A model generated the notes under the pieces. That model was not told where the DNA came from. It did no database searches and saw only the letters and a list, made by a program, of their open reading frames with translations. A stretch of DNA of 64,000 nucleotides from Piliocolobus tephrosceles (Eukaryota > Chordata > Mammalia > Primates > Cercopithecidae): NCBI RefSeq assembly GCF_002776525.5, contig NC_045441.1, forward strand, positions 111,440,325 through 111,504,324. The letters run 5' to 3'. Below, in pieces: positions 49,729 through 64,000 of this stretch (positions are counted from its first letter, which is position 1; each line of letters opens with the position of its first letter). Both the position numbers and the translations under genes were made by a program.

Positions 49729-49912
49729 TGTGACAGGCAGAAGAATGGGCCCCAAAGACGTCCACATCTTAATCTCCAGAGCCTGTAAATATAATATGCT
49801 TTGTTACAGAGCAAGAAAGACTTGAGGTTATAGATGAATAAATATTAATCAGGTGATCTTAAAATTGGGAGGTTATCCTGGATTATTCAGATGGGCCCAA
49901 TCTGATCACAGC
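49729..49912 (+). mobile_element. MLT1-type LTR, 5' half
   Basis: 'gccccaaagacgtccacatc', 'ggaggttatcctggattatt' and 'gatgggcccaatctgatcac' are successive blocks of the 5' half of an MLT1 LTR on the plus strand. The 3' half is missing. Confidence 0.75.
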
Positions 49913-50506
49913 ATTGCGGATGCTCATCTGTTTTGACCATAGGCAGCAAAATGCAGAAGAGCGTTTCCTTTGTTATCACAAATATTTGCATCTGTATCAT
50001 GTCTAGTAGGACAGCTGTGTATTTTTCCCTCCCGGCACTGCACTGTTAAGGTAATGTAGAAAATTAGACAGTAAATCCTGGAAATGAAGAGTAGTATGCC
50101 AAATTTTAAGTCCCTCATGGTGTCTAAACGGGATAAATTTACTTTTATTGTAGAAGATGAATTAAACCCATTTTACTCCAGGGCAGAAATGGCATAAGAG
50201 CTGCCTCATCATCATGATGGTGAGGTCAAGCTGGCATTTTTCTCCACCTGCAATACCACCATAGCTGGAATGGTCATTGGCACAGGGCAGATGAAGAACA
50301 ATCCTCCCAAAGGAAGCACCCTTTGAAGGTTTTATAGTGCATTATCTCACAATATAGAAGATACATTTCTTTTTTATTTGATTGTAGACATAAAACACTT
50401 TGTTATCCTTAAGGCATCAAAGCATTATATTTCTAAGCTAACCTTAAAGTAGCAATGTTTTATCTGAAGAAATTTAAATGTGCTCACATGAATCACTTAC
50501 TATTAC
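49913..50506. other. Unassigned sequence
   Basis: No gene or repeat is recognised. Confidence 0.5.
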
Positions 50507-50962
50507 AGGTTGAATTCTGTCCCCTCAAAATTCATGTGTTAAAGTTCTTACCTCCTATACCTCAGAATGTCACCTTATTTGGACATAGGGTCATTGCAGA
50601 TGTAATTAGTTAAGATGAGGTCATATTGGAGTAGGGTAGGCCTCTAATGCCAAATGACTGGTGTTGTTATAAAAAAGAGAAACTTAGAGGCATACACAAA
50701 AAGCAGGAGGGTACAATGTGACTTGAAGGCAGAGATCAGAGTGACGAAGCAGCAGCCAAAGAACACCAAAGCCTGCCAGCAAACCACCCAAGCTAGAAGA
50801 GAGGCATGGAGTAGACTCGTCTTCACAGCCCAGAGAAAGGCCAGTTCTGCAACTCCCTGATCTCAGCCTAGCCTCCAGAAATTTGAGGCAGTATATACGT
50901 ATATTTAAGTTTGTGGTTCTAGTTTGTAGAACTTTGTTAAGGTAGCTCTGACAAACGAATAC
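50507..50962 (+). mobile_element. MLT1-type MaLR LTR
   Basis: It runs from 'caggttgaattctgtcccct' through 'gatgtaattagttaagatga' and 'cctagcctccagaaatttga' to 'gctctgacaaacgaatac', the full order of an MLT1 LTR on the plus strand. Confidence 0.78.
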
Positions 50963-52799
50963 TTTCACCATGATGACAGAACAGCATGTGCAAATCAAAC
51001 CAACTTGATTCTTGTATATTTAATGTATCAATATGCACTATAAGTTCTGAATATTTCTCAGTTATTTATAAATATTTCATATTTTATTTGTATTTAGCAC
51101 CCAATAGAAATTTTAGGTAACCATTTCTTATTCCCGAATTCTAGTTTTACTGTCACTTAGTAGCTATTCCTTATCTTATTGGCACCTCAGTGATCAGCTA
51201 AATGAAGATGATGATAATAACTGCCATAGGACCCAAGAGTAAGGACAAAGCCAAAAATTATCAAAAATATTTTAAATAATTTATTGTTCATTTAAATGCT
51301 CAATATATATTAGCTAATAATGTTAACATCAGCACTTTAATGCCATTACTACTATTTAACAAAAATGTTGATTCAATTAAATAAAAGAAAGACAATTATA
51401 TTTATACTATAGATATATTAAGGATTCAAATATTGCAGGATAATACTGTAATTTTTGTAAGATGCTTATTTTTCACATTTTAGCATCTTAGGACATACTA
51501 ATAATTTGGGGATATACTAATAATCAATGATTACCAATGTTTTTAAATTTCACATTAGTACATCAAGTTATGGAACACCTTACAACCTAAAATGCTTTGA
51601 TTTAATGAAATATACTTTTATTATATTTTATTTCAATAACACGATTTTAACATATTTCAATAATAGAATAATTGTTGCAATACCAGATACAATTCCAGAA
51701 TAGGTGTAATTTATTTATTACCAACTGTAGGTTGAGTATGAGCTGGGTGTAGCTAAATAAAAAGACTGTGAACATGGCTAAGAGGTAATTAACATTCAAA
51801 TTTCATTCACTTCTCCACCTCATGGGTTTGTTACCAATATTATTTTTATTTCATTTTATTTTTTGTTAGTTGCTAACAAGAAGATTCATTTTGTAACATG
51901 ATTTTGGTTTATATATTGTTTCATTGGTTTTCATGACCAGGTTGTTTATTTCAGGAATGAATGAATTACTTTTTGTCTTTCCATTTCAACATTACCTTGA
52001 CTGTTAATGTTGAAATTAACTATTAATTTTTGGCTCATGCTTTTATTTCCTCAGAATGTTGTTGACTTTTCTCAATTGCAGTATGGCACTGAATTTTGCT
52101 AAGTCTGAGCGCTACCTTATCATCTTTATTCCAGGTGATTTTCTTTTCCTCTACAATTATCTGAATGATTTTCTTTTTATATTTGAAATCTAATAACTTA
52201 ACCAAGAAATTCCTTGATGATACTCTACAGTAATATTTTTGGATACAATAGGTGCCCTTTTATTCTGCAGATTCACTTTTATCTTCAATTGTATGAAATT
52301 GTCATGTATTATGATTTGAATCATAGTATTTTATTTATTGGATGTTCTTCAAGGGCATATTTTCTCTGATAACTGTATTATCTGACTTCAATTTTATCAC
52401 CTTCTCTCTAATTTCTTTACTATTTTCACATTTTCTCTGCACTCACAGTGCTTATTCCTAGTTTGTCCTCCATGTCATTGGGTCAAATTTCAGTAATGTC
52501 TATTTCTTAATATCTCTAGTTTATAATCAGTTCTGTGATGACATTATTTTGGATTACTCATTTGTTTTTTTTAACTCAGCTACCTTCATTTTTATCTGGT
52601 TCTGTGATGTATAGTACTGCCTTTGAAAAAATGTTTTAGAGTCCTTCCTCTTGCTAACTTACATTTACTTGTGCAGAATCAGGTTCTGTTTCTGGTGCTA
52701 TTTTCCTTTCATCTTTCATTTTTTGCCCATCTCTAGCATGACAAATCTTTTTGTTCCTTTGTTTCTGTATAACATCCTTTCTTAAAAAATGGCAGAGTT
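50963..52799. other. AT-rich unassigned sequence
   Basis: No gene. The T-rich part about 51880-52790 may be an old LINE in antisense, but no diagnostic segment is clear enough to call. Confidence 0.45.
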
Positions 52800-53028
52800 G
52801 GCCGGGCGCGGTGGCTCAAGCCTGTAATCCCAGCACTTTGGGAGGCCGAGATGGGCGGATCACGAGGTCAGGAGATCGAGACCATCCTGGCTAACATGGT
52901 GAAACCCCGTCTCTACTAAAAAATACAAAAATCTAGCCGGGTGAGGTGGCGGACGCCTGTAGTCCCAGCTACTTGGGAGGCTGAGGCAGGAGAATGGCGT
53001 AAACCCAGGAGGCGGAGCTTGCAGTGAG
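52800..53028 (+). mobile_element. AluY, 3'-truncated and lacking a poly-A tail
   Basis: It starts at the exact Alu 5' end (GGCCGGGCGCGG) with many CpG sites intact, so it is young. It stops at 'cttgcagtgag' (53028), about 50 bases before the Alu 3' end, and passes straight into AT-rich DNA. No target duplication is seen. Confidence 0.95.
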
Positions 53029-55656
53029 AATATATCATGATTTTACTGGTGTCAAATGGTCATTTTATTCTTTTACATAAATAGCTCTAAATAGCTCTTC
53101 TCTGTTCTTCTATACCAGTAGAAGATGGTTAAATTTTTCTTGCTAACTTTACTATGCTTAATTTTTACCTGCTGTATACTAACAACAGAGTCTACAGAGT
53201 TTTTTATAACTATTTACATAATAATAGCATTAATTTTTTGTCTCTAAGGCATTATCTTTTAGTGTGATTGCTTATTATCTTCAGATTTTATACAGAAGTA
53301 TATATCCAATATTGTTTAAATTTATTACTGAAATGATTGCCATTTCTCTGAGATCATTTGATTACAGTTTTACTTAAAAAGATAGTAAAATGTATTTAAA
53401 ACTGCAACTGTACTCATTTCTTAAAATTTATCTACAAGAAATGTTTTAACTACATGCAATATCATAAGTGAACATCTTAATAAAATATACCCAGCAAATG
53501 TTCTGCTGGAACTATTCAGAAATTATTGTCATATATTTGTACAAAATGGTAAAAAGTTAAAGTTTTGTTTTTTCTGAACTGTGTTAGTGTATAATCAACA
53601 TAAGTTTCTTTTGGCTCATTGTTCACTTTAGCATCTGAAACACTTTAGGGGAATAATATTCTATTTAAGAAATTTTATCTGGTGAAAAATGCATAAAACA
53701 CATAATCATGTAAATCAAGTATGTTGGCTAATGATGCTACAATCTTATTCACTTTGCTCGGGTCTGATGAAATCAGGAATTTTGAATGAGTGCAGTCTTT
53801 CTATATGTAAACCAATAGGTAATAAGTCATTTAAAAATTATTTACTTACTATAACATTTCAGCTTTCTATTTTGCATTTTGTGTTTTACCAAGTAATGAG
53901 TAAGCAATATTTTAGTGCACTTTTACGATAAAAAGATCAGAAACCAGATGAAAAGGAAGTCACTTACATACTCTAATGATATATAAAGACGAGCAATACT
54001 CTTTTTAATGATAAAATCATAAACATCACCAAAAAAAGATTAAAAGAAATACCTGGCATTCCTAAACTCACTGTGAGAAGAAGAAACTTAGGGGTGCTAT
54101 TTTTTTGAAAAAAATCTTCTGGCTTAAATTTTATATTTAGATTTTGTATTTGAATGAGGTATTTTTTGTTTGTTTTGCATATGTGCAATATTTTGGAACC
54201 TGGACATTTTACAGTCTGAGAAGAATAAGTACTCTTGGTATGGCGTCCCAGGGGAAACCAGTATACTTTTGAACTAGATTTTAAAAAATCTTTTGTACAA
54301 CATTTCTAAGAAATATGTTAACTGATGTGGTCCTATTAGCTTTTACAAAGATACATTTTGGTCAGCAATTAAGACTTACCTATATTATCATCTGTTCCAT
54401 TAAAAACATATTCTTACTCTGTGATCTGAGTATTCAATATTCTGGAATACTTTATAAGAAAATAACTAGAAATGAAAGCAAAGATTTGTGTACAAGGACA
54501 TTTATCACATAATTAATTGTAATGGTAAAAATAGAAAACATTAAGCATCCATTGATATGGGATACCTCAACATTTCAAGGTTTTATCCTGAATATTGACA
54601 TTGTAAATATGAACATATGCCTGTACGTGGCTGCTTGCTGACCAAACTGGTATCTCAAGGGTTCTCGGAATTTATGCAACTCTGTTCTTTGCTGCATCAT
54701 TTCTGATCCTTTTTGTTGAAAAATTAGAGAAAAAAGTGACAAAAAGAAAAGAAAAATCACCATTAATACTGTAATCTTAGTATGTATCTGTTAAAATTGT
54801 CATACATATTCTTCTAAATTGTGTGCTTATGTGTACATATGAGTGTGTATAAAATGGATGTCATGTTCTATGTGCTGTTTTGAAATCTGATTCTTCACTG
54901 TACAATCTGCTATAAACAGGTTTCCTGGTCATGATGTATTCTTCTACAATATACATTTTATGACTATATAATATTACATAGTATGAATGTATGTGCCATA
55001 ATTATAGCAGCCTTATGTTGTAAAACATTTAGGTTATTTTGAAATTTTCACTATGACTAATAACACTTTTATAAGCCTTCATCTACACATGTTTCTTTTA
55101 AAATAATTATCCAAATAGTTTTTTTTCAAATACTTGTGCATATTACTTGAAGTCGAATTGATGGATTGGATAGGATGAACATTTTTAATAATTTGATGCT
55201 TGTTTCCAAACTGTAGCTCAGAAAATTTCTCCAAATGTATATTCTTATAAATATGGGAATAGTTGAATTGAATTGTAATATGACAAATCTTCCTCTATGT
55301 TTATATCATTTTTAAGTTTCTATTTTGAAAACTTAAAAATATATATCCTTATTTTTAAAATAAGAACTGTTAGCTTTTGGGATAGGAAGTTCTGTCTGAA
55401 TTGGATAAAAACATTATCATTGAGCTTATGTTCCTCTTATTGTTTCACCCAAATTCACTGTTGCTTTCCTTAAGACCACAGAACAGGTGTCATGCAAAGA
55501 CTTATTGACCACTTTATTGTATGTTTAGAATTTTATATTTTTAAAATATCTTTTAAATTCCTTACACAAAATTTGTTTCTCATCAGGATTTCAATTAAAA
55601 ATTGAATCTAGCCTTGCAAATTTTAAAGATATCTTTGATTTTTATCGAATTCATTT
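53029..55656. other. AT-rich unassigned sequence
   Basis: No gene. Frames of 62-80 codons (for example 53689-53931) have no motif. Old diverged repeats are possible. Confidence 0.5.
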
Positions 55657-55658
55657 AA

Positions 55659-55980
<322 letters not shown>

Positions 55981-55994
55981 AAGATAGTCGACTT

Positions 55995-56645
55995 TTAAAC
56001 TGCCTTCTTTTAATAATGCTCAGTCTCTGGATTCTCATTTGACTCAGTGAGAGCAATAAACTCACATCAAAAGTAAACAGAAGAAAGCATACTATACTGG
56101 ACTTTCTGAATCTCTGGCTACTGAAGTGAATCATACATTTTCCACTCTAATGCAAGTCCCAAACCCATCATTTTAGTGTTTTCTTCCCCTAACACCTCCA
56201 CAGAAACTAGTGAGTTAGATAGCAAGGCTCCATTTTATGTATAAATCACATATACTTTCCTGTAGATATTCAAGTTGTTAATAACAATGAAACAATTTTT
56301 TTAAATGAAGGTATATTTATTTTTCTGAGCAATAGATGGCATATGAATTTGACAAATAAATTTGACAATTCATGCTCTTTTATTTAAAAATATAATTTGT
56401 TTCCAATTAATTTAAAATTTATGTTATATATTCACACATAATTTCACATAGTATGTAAAGGTTTTCAATTATTAATTAATATTAGGAATAAATTAGTGAC
56501 ATAATTTTTCCAAAATTAACTTTCATAATTTTATGTATTTTAAGATGAGGCATGCAAATAGCACTGTATCCAAAACTCGAAGTCATCTGTAGACTTCATG
56601 GTGCAATTCTGTCCCTTTGATTATATTATAATTTATATAATATAT
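55995..56645. other. AT-rich unassigned sequence
   Basis: No gene or repeat is recognised up to the L1 target site. Confidence 0.5.
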
Positions 56646-56656
56646 AAGAATATTTT

Positions 56657-59779
<3,123 letters not shown>

Positions 59780-59790
59780 AAGAATATTTT

Positions 59791-60378
59791 TCTCTTAAAC
59801 TTATGTTGTATATGTTACCTTTAATAAATTTCAATGTGTTTGATGTTAGTCTTAAAATTTGATAACATTATTTGGAATTGTAGAATAATTTGATGTGGAA
59901 TGCAGTTTACAAATGCTACATAATAATGTTTTGTAGCAAAATTCATCTTGATACTCCCTACTTATATTAGCAGATGAGTAGAATGGAGTGGAAGATACTA
60001 GAAAAAATACTAGACTGAAAGTTAGGATGCATGTTTCCAAAGAGTAAACATTGTTCTGTCATTAGCTTGTTTTATGGCTTATATGGTACATCTGAGCCTA
60101 AGTTTATTTGTAAAATGAGATGGCTCTCCTGGATGATTCTTGCATTTTTTTCTATTCCTGGAATATAATCTCATTAAGGCATACAAAAAATTAAATACTG
60201 TTTGTTAATAGCAACAATAAAATACCTTAAATCCAAAACACTTCTTAACAGCTTCTGGATTCCTTATTCTATATTAAGTAAACATTGCTTAACAAAAGGC
60301 TTTCATTTATATATGTGAGGTAAATATTTAATTTAAGTTATTTCTGGTGGGAAACAGCCAGAACGACTGTCAGAAATG
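59791..60378. other. Unassigned AT-rich sequence between two L1 insertions
   Basis: No gene or repeat is recognised. Confidence 0.5.
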
Positions 60379-60918
60379 TATTTCAAAAGCAAGATAAAAC
60401 CCCTGTCTCCCTGGGACAGAGCACCTGGGGGAAGGGGAGGCTGTGGGCGTAGCTTCAGCAGACTTAAACCTCCCTGCCTGATGGTTCTGAAGAGAGCAGC
60501 AGATGTTCCAGCACAGTGCTTGAGTTCCGCTAAGGGTCAGACTGCCTCCTCAAGTGGGAACCTGACCCCCATGTCTCCTGACTGGGAGATACCTCCCAGC
60601 AGGGGCTGACAGACACCTCATACAGGAGAGCTCTGGCTGGCATCTGACAGGTGCCCCTCCGGGATGATGCTTCCAGAGGAAGGAACAGGAAGCTATCTTT
60701 GCTATTCTTCAGCCTCCACTGGTGATAACCAGGCAAACAGGGTCTGGAGTGGAGCTCCAGCAAACTCCAGCTGACCTGCAGCAGAGGGGTCTGGCTGTTA
60801 GGAAGAAAACTAACAACCAGAAAGGAATAACATCAACATCAATAAAAAGGACGTCCACTCAGAGACCCCATCCAAAGGTCACTAACATCAAAGATCAAAT
60901 GTAGATAAATACACGAAG

Positions 60919-61933
60919 ATGGGGAGAAACCAGTTCAAAAAGGCTGAAAATTCCAAAAACTAGAATGCCTCTTCTCCTCCAAAGGATCACGACTCCTCTC
61001 CAGCAAGGGAACAAAACTGGATGGAAAATGAGTTTGACAAATTGATAGATGTAGGCTTCAGAAGTTGGGTAATAACAAACTTCTCCAAGCTAAAAGAGCA
61101 TGTTCTAATCCAATCCAAGGAAGCTAAGAACCTTGAAAAAAGGTTAGAGGAATTGCTAATTAGAACAGTTTAGAGAAGAATATACATGACCTGATAAAGC
61201 TGAAAAACAGCATGAGAACTTCATGAAGCATACACAAGTATCAATAGTTGAATCGAACCAATGAAAGAAAGGATATCAGCGCATGAAAATAATGATTTAA
61301 TAAAGTGAGAAGTCAAGAGTAGAGAAAACAGAATGAAAAGAAATGGTCAAAGCCTCCGAGAAATATGGGATTATGTGAAAAGACCAAATCTACATTGGAT
61401 TGGTGGACCTGAAAGTGACAGGGAGAATGGAACCAAGTTGGAAAACACTCTTCAGGATATTATCCAGGAGAACTTCCCCAACCTAGCAAGACAGGTCAAC
61501 ATTCAAATTCAGGAAATACAGAGAACACCACAAAGATATTCCTCGAGAAGAGCAACCCCAAGACATATAATTGTCAGATTCTCCAAGGTTAAAATGAAGG
61601 AAAAATGTTAAGAGCAGCCAGAGAGAAAGGTAGGGTTACCCACAAAGGGAAGTCCATCAGACTAACAGTGGATCTCTCAGAAGAAGCACTACAAGACAGA
61701 AGAGAGTGGGGGCCAATATTCAACATTCTTAAGAAACGAATTTTCTACCCAGAATTTCATATCCAGCCAAACTAAGCTTAATAAGCGAAGGAGAAATAAA
61801 ATCCTTTACAGACAAGCAAATGCTGAGAGATTTTGTCATTACCAGGCCTGACTTACAAGAGCTCCTGAAGGAAGCAATATACATGGAAAGGAACAACCAG
61901 TGCCAGCCACTGCAAAAACACATCAAACTGTAA
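60919..61933 (+). pseudogene. L1 ORF1 remnant
   Basis: It starts at the ATG of 'atggggagaaaccag' (60919) and ends at TAA 61931-61933. ORF1p is the RNA-binding trimeric protein of L1. The best open piece is 61333-61611 (92 codons), covering the RNA-binding part ('RPNLHWIGGPESD'). Frameshifts and stops occur on both sides, for example 'acagtttagag' near 61166, so no protein can be made. Confidence 0.85.
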
Positions 61934-61996
61934 AGACCATTGGCACTATGAAGAAACTGCATCAACTAACAGGCAAAATAACCAGCTACCATCATA

Positions 61997-62583
61997 GTGA
62001 CAGGAGCAAATTCACACATAATATTAACCTTAATTGTAAATGGGCTAAATGCCCCAATTAAAAGACACAGACTGGCAAATTGGATAAAGAATCAAGACCC
62101 ATCGGTGTGCTGTATTTAGGAGAGCCATCTCATGTGCAAAGACACACATATGGTCAAAATAAAGGGATGGAGGAATATTTACCAAGCAAATGGAAAGCAG
62201 AATAAAAAGGCAGGGGTTACTATCCCAGTCTCTGATAAAACAAACTTAAAACCAAAGTTCAAGAGAGACAAAGAAGGTCATTACATAACGGTAAAGGGAT
62301 CAATGCAATAAGAAGAGCTAACTATCCTAAATATATACATGCACCCAATACAGGAGCACTCAGATACATAAAGCAAGTTCTCAGAGACATACAAAGAGTC
62401 TTAGACTCCCACACAATAATAGTGAATGACCTTAACACCCTGCTGTCAATATTAGACAGATCAACGAGACAGAAAATTAACAAGGATATTCAGGACTTGA
62501 TCTCAGCTCTCGACCAAGCAGACCTAATAGACACCTACAGAACTCTCCACTCCAAATCAACAGAATATACATTTTCTCAGCAA
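61997..62583 (+). pseudogene. L1 ORF2 N-terminal (endonuclease) remnant
   Basis: It begins at the position of the ORF2 start, where the ATG is GTG (61997-61999). It follows the AP-like endonuclease domain as far as 'catttctcag' type sequence near 62580. The 62-codon frame 62422-62610 includes 'DRSTRQKINKDIQDLISALD'. Breaks occur throughout. Confidence 0.85.
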
Positions 62584-62738
62584 AACATATCAAACTGTAA
62601 AGACCACTGACACTATGAAGAAACTGCATCAATTAATGGACACATTCTGCGTATGTACCCTAGAACTCAAAATATTAAAAAATATATATTTCAAAAGCAA
62701 TCTGTTAGAAAGTGCCTTTGAAAAAGAAGTCTGTGATT

Positions 62739-63039
<301 letters not shown>

Positions 63040-63053
63040 TTAAGTCTGTGATT

Positions 63054-64000
63054 TTGTGTCCTGAATTCCTCACTTCAAAATCTGTGATCTTTTCTCTTGC
63101 TTTCCTATCTTGTCCCTTCCCTATTAAGCTTATTTCCAAGCCTAGATGTAAGCTTATTCTTTGTTTTCTTGGGGGATGTTAATAACCTGAAGGCTCACAA
63201 ACCACTCCGGGTGAGACTATTTTATTCATATATATAGTTCATGTATTCAGTCACTGTTTTTGTTAACTAACCCTAATCCAATTAGAAATGAATGAATTAA
63301 TTGCTAAACAAATAAAGATTATACCTGTTGTTACACGTTTAAAATCATTAACCATAAGAGGTTTTAATTATTTTTGCCTCAGAACTAAGCTACACTGAAT
63401 AAATTTGTGTCTTTTGATGCCATTGTTTCATGATGTGTGTCTGTCCCTAAACCCTTTAGAGGAAAATCAGGAAGAAAGCTACATTCCACCTTTATCTGAC
63501 TGCCCTGGCCTTTAGCTTTTGGCCCCTCAGTTCAGGAGGATAAAAGACACTCAATCTTGTTTAAATGCATAGCAGAAGCAGATTCAGATTTTACCTTTGG
63601 TGGCTGGATTGTATTCCAGCTCTGCCATTTTCTAGCTCTGAATAGCCAAGTTTCTAAATGGGAGTCTTACTTTATCTATAACATAATCTGTTGTGGAATA
63701 TTTTTGGATTAAATAATATATGTGATGATTATATAACAGGCATTATATTCAGATTTTGTCTTCATTTAAAAATAAAATATTTTAAAAATAAGCTAGTTTT
63801 TAAAGCTAAAGAAAAATTGTATCAGATAGTTAAACAAGCAAGTACAACTTCATTCAAGACTATTGCAGCATGGGAGAGAGACTGAACTCAAGTACATTGA
63901 AAACATTGAAACAAAAGGTAGTGAGCTAGAGGAATAATAGTATTGGAATAAATTAGAGAGAAGATTGTTCCATGTGATTAGACCATCTAATTAACCTCTA
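63054..64000. other. Unassigned sequence
   Basis: No gene or confidently named repeat. A 64-codon frame at 63691-63885 has no motif. Confidence 0.5.

Larger units (their letters stand above)
60393..62686 (+). mobile_element. Rearranged L1 with perfect 14-bp target duplication
   Basis: TATTTCAAAAGCAA repeats exactly at 60379-60392 and 62687-62700. Inside lie, in order, the 3' part of the 5' UTR, ORF1, the inter-ORF spacer, the first part of ORF2, a second copy of the ORF1-end/spacer segment (about 62584-62637), the last bases of the L1 3' UTR (about 62638-62672) and an A-rich tail. Most of ORF2 is missing. Confidence 0.9.

Overview
The window reads as primate genomic DNA, most likely human. 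It carries AluJ, AluS and AluY copies, L1PA-type and older L1 elements, THE1/MST-type MaLR LTRs, class I endogenous retroviruses and a Tigger DNA-transposon remnant, in an AT-rich background. Human cannot be separated from other catarrhine primates by reading alone. I found no host protein-coding exon, tRNA, rRNA or CRISPR array that I can support. Nearly every longer open frame lies inside, or antisense to, a mobile element. I saw no intact gene system. What is worth a second look is the structure of individual insertions.

Layout. 0-11.6 kb: an old L1 (about 2.1-4.85 kb) interrupted by an AluJ, an MLT1-type LTR, an AluS, a Tigger3-like transposon split by an ERV fragment (6.9-7.86 kb), another Alu, then mostly unassigned sequence. 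11.66-15.6 kb: an internally deleted L1 that starts at a true 5' end and is cut off against an MST-type MaLR 5' end on the minus strand. 16.9-23.1 kb: a minus-strand class I provirus ('ERV-A') with recognisable gag, connection/RNase H, integrase and env remnants but no protease or RT core. Its leader carries three 41-bp tandem repeats, each with a small hairpin. 25.3-25.75 kb: a short 5'-truncated L1 whose 5' junction carries a fold-back copy of the flanking DNA.

27.5-34.86 kb: an older LTR split by a second minus-strand provirus ('ERV-B', 28192-34822). ERV-B has paired LTRs, a 4-bp CTTT target duplication, a polypurine tract and an 18-base primer-binding site matching tRNA-Ile at 16 positions. 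Two Alus in opposite orientation landed inside it. 35.1-38.9 kb: a patchwork of related ERV LTR and internal pieces in both orientations. 40.5-41.8 kb: an L1M 3' end split by an Alu. 42.0-47.9 kb: a run of minus-strand MaLR LTRs, one with its internal region. 49.2-51.0 kb: three MLT1-type LTR pieces in opposite orientations.

52.8-64 kb: a 3'-truncated AluY, an AluY with target duplication, an L1PA with a classic 5' inversion (56657-59779), and a second L1 (60393-62686). The second L1 is bounded by a perfect 14-bp target duplication but internally deleted, with part of its inter-ORF region duplicated. An AluS follows. Stretches between these hold no gene I can recognise. Names below family level are pattern recognition, not database results.
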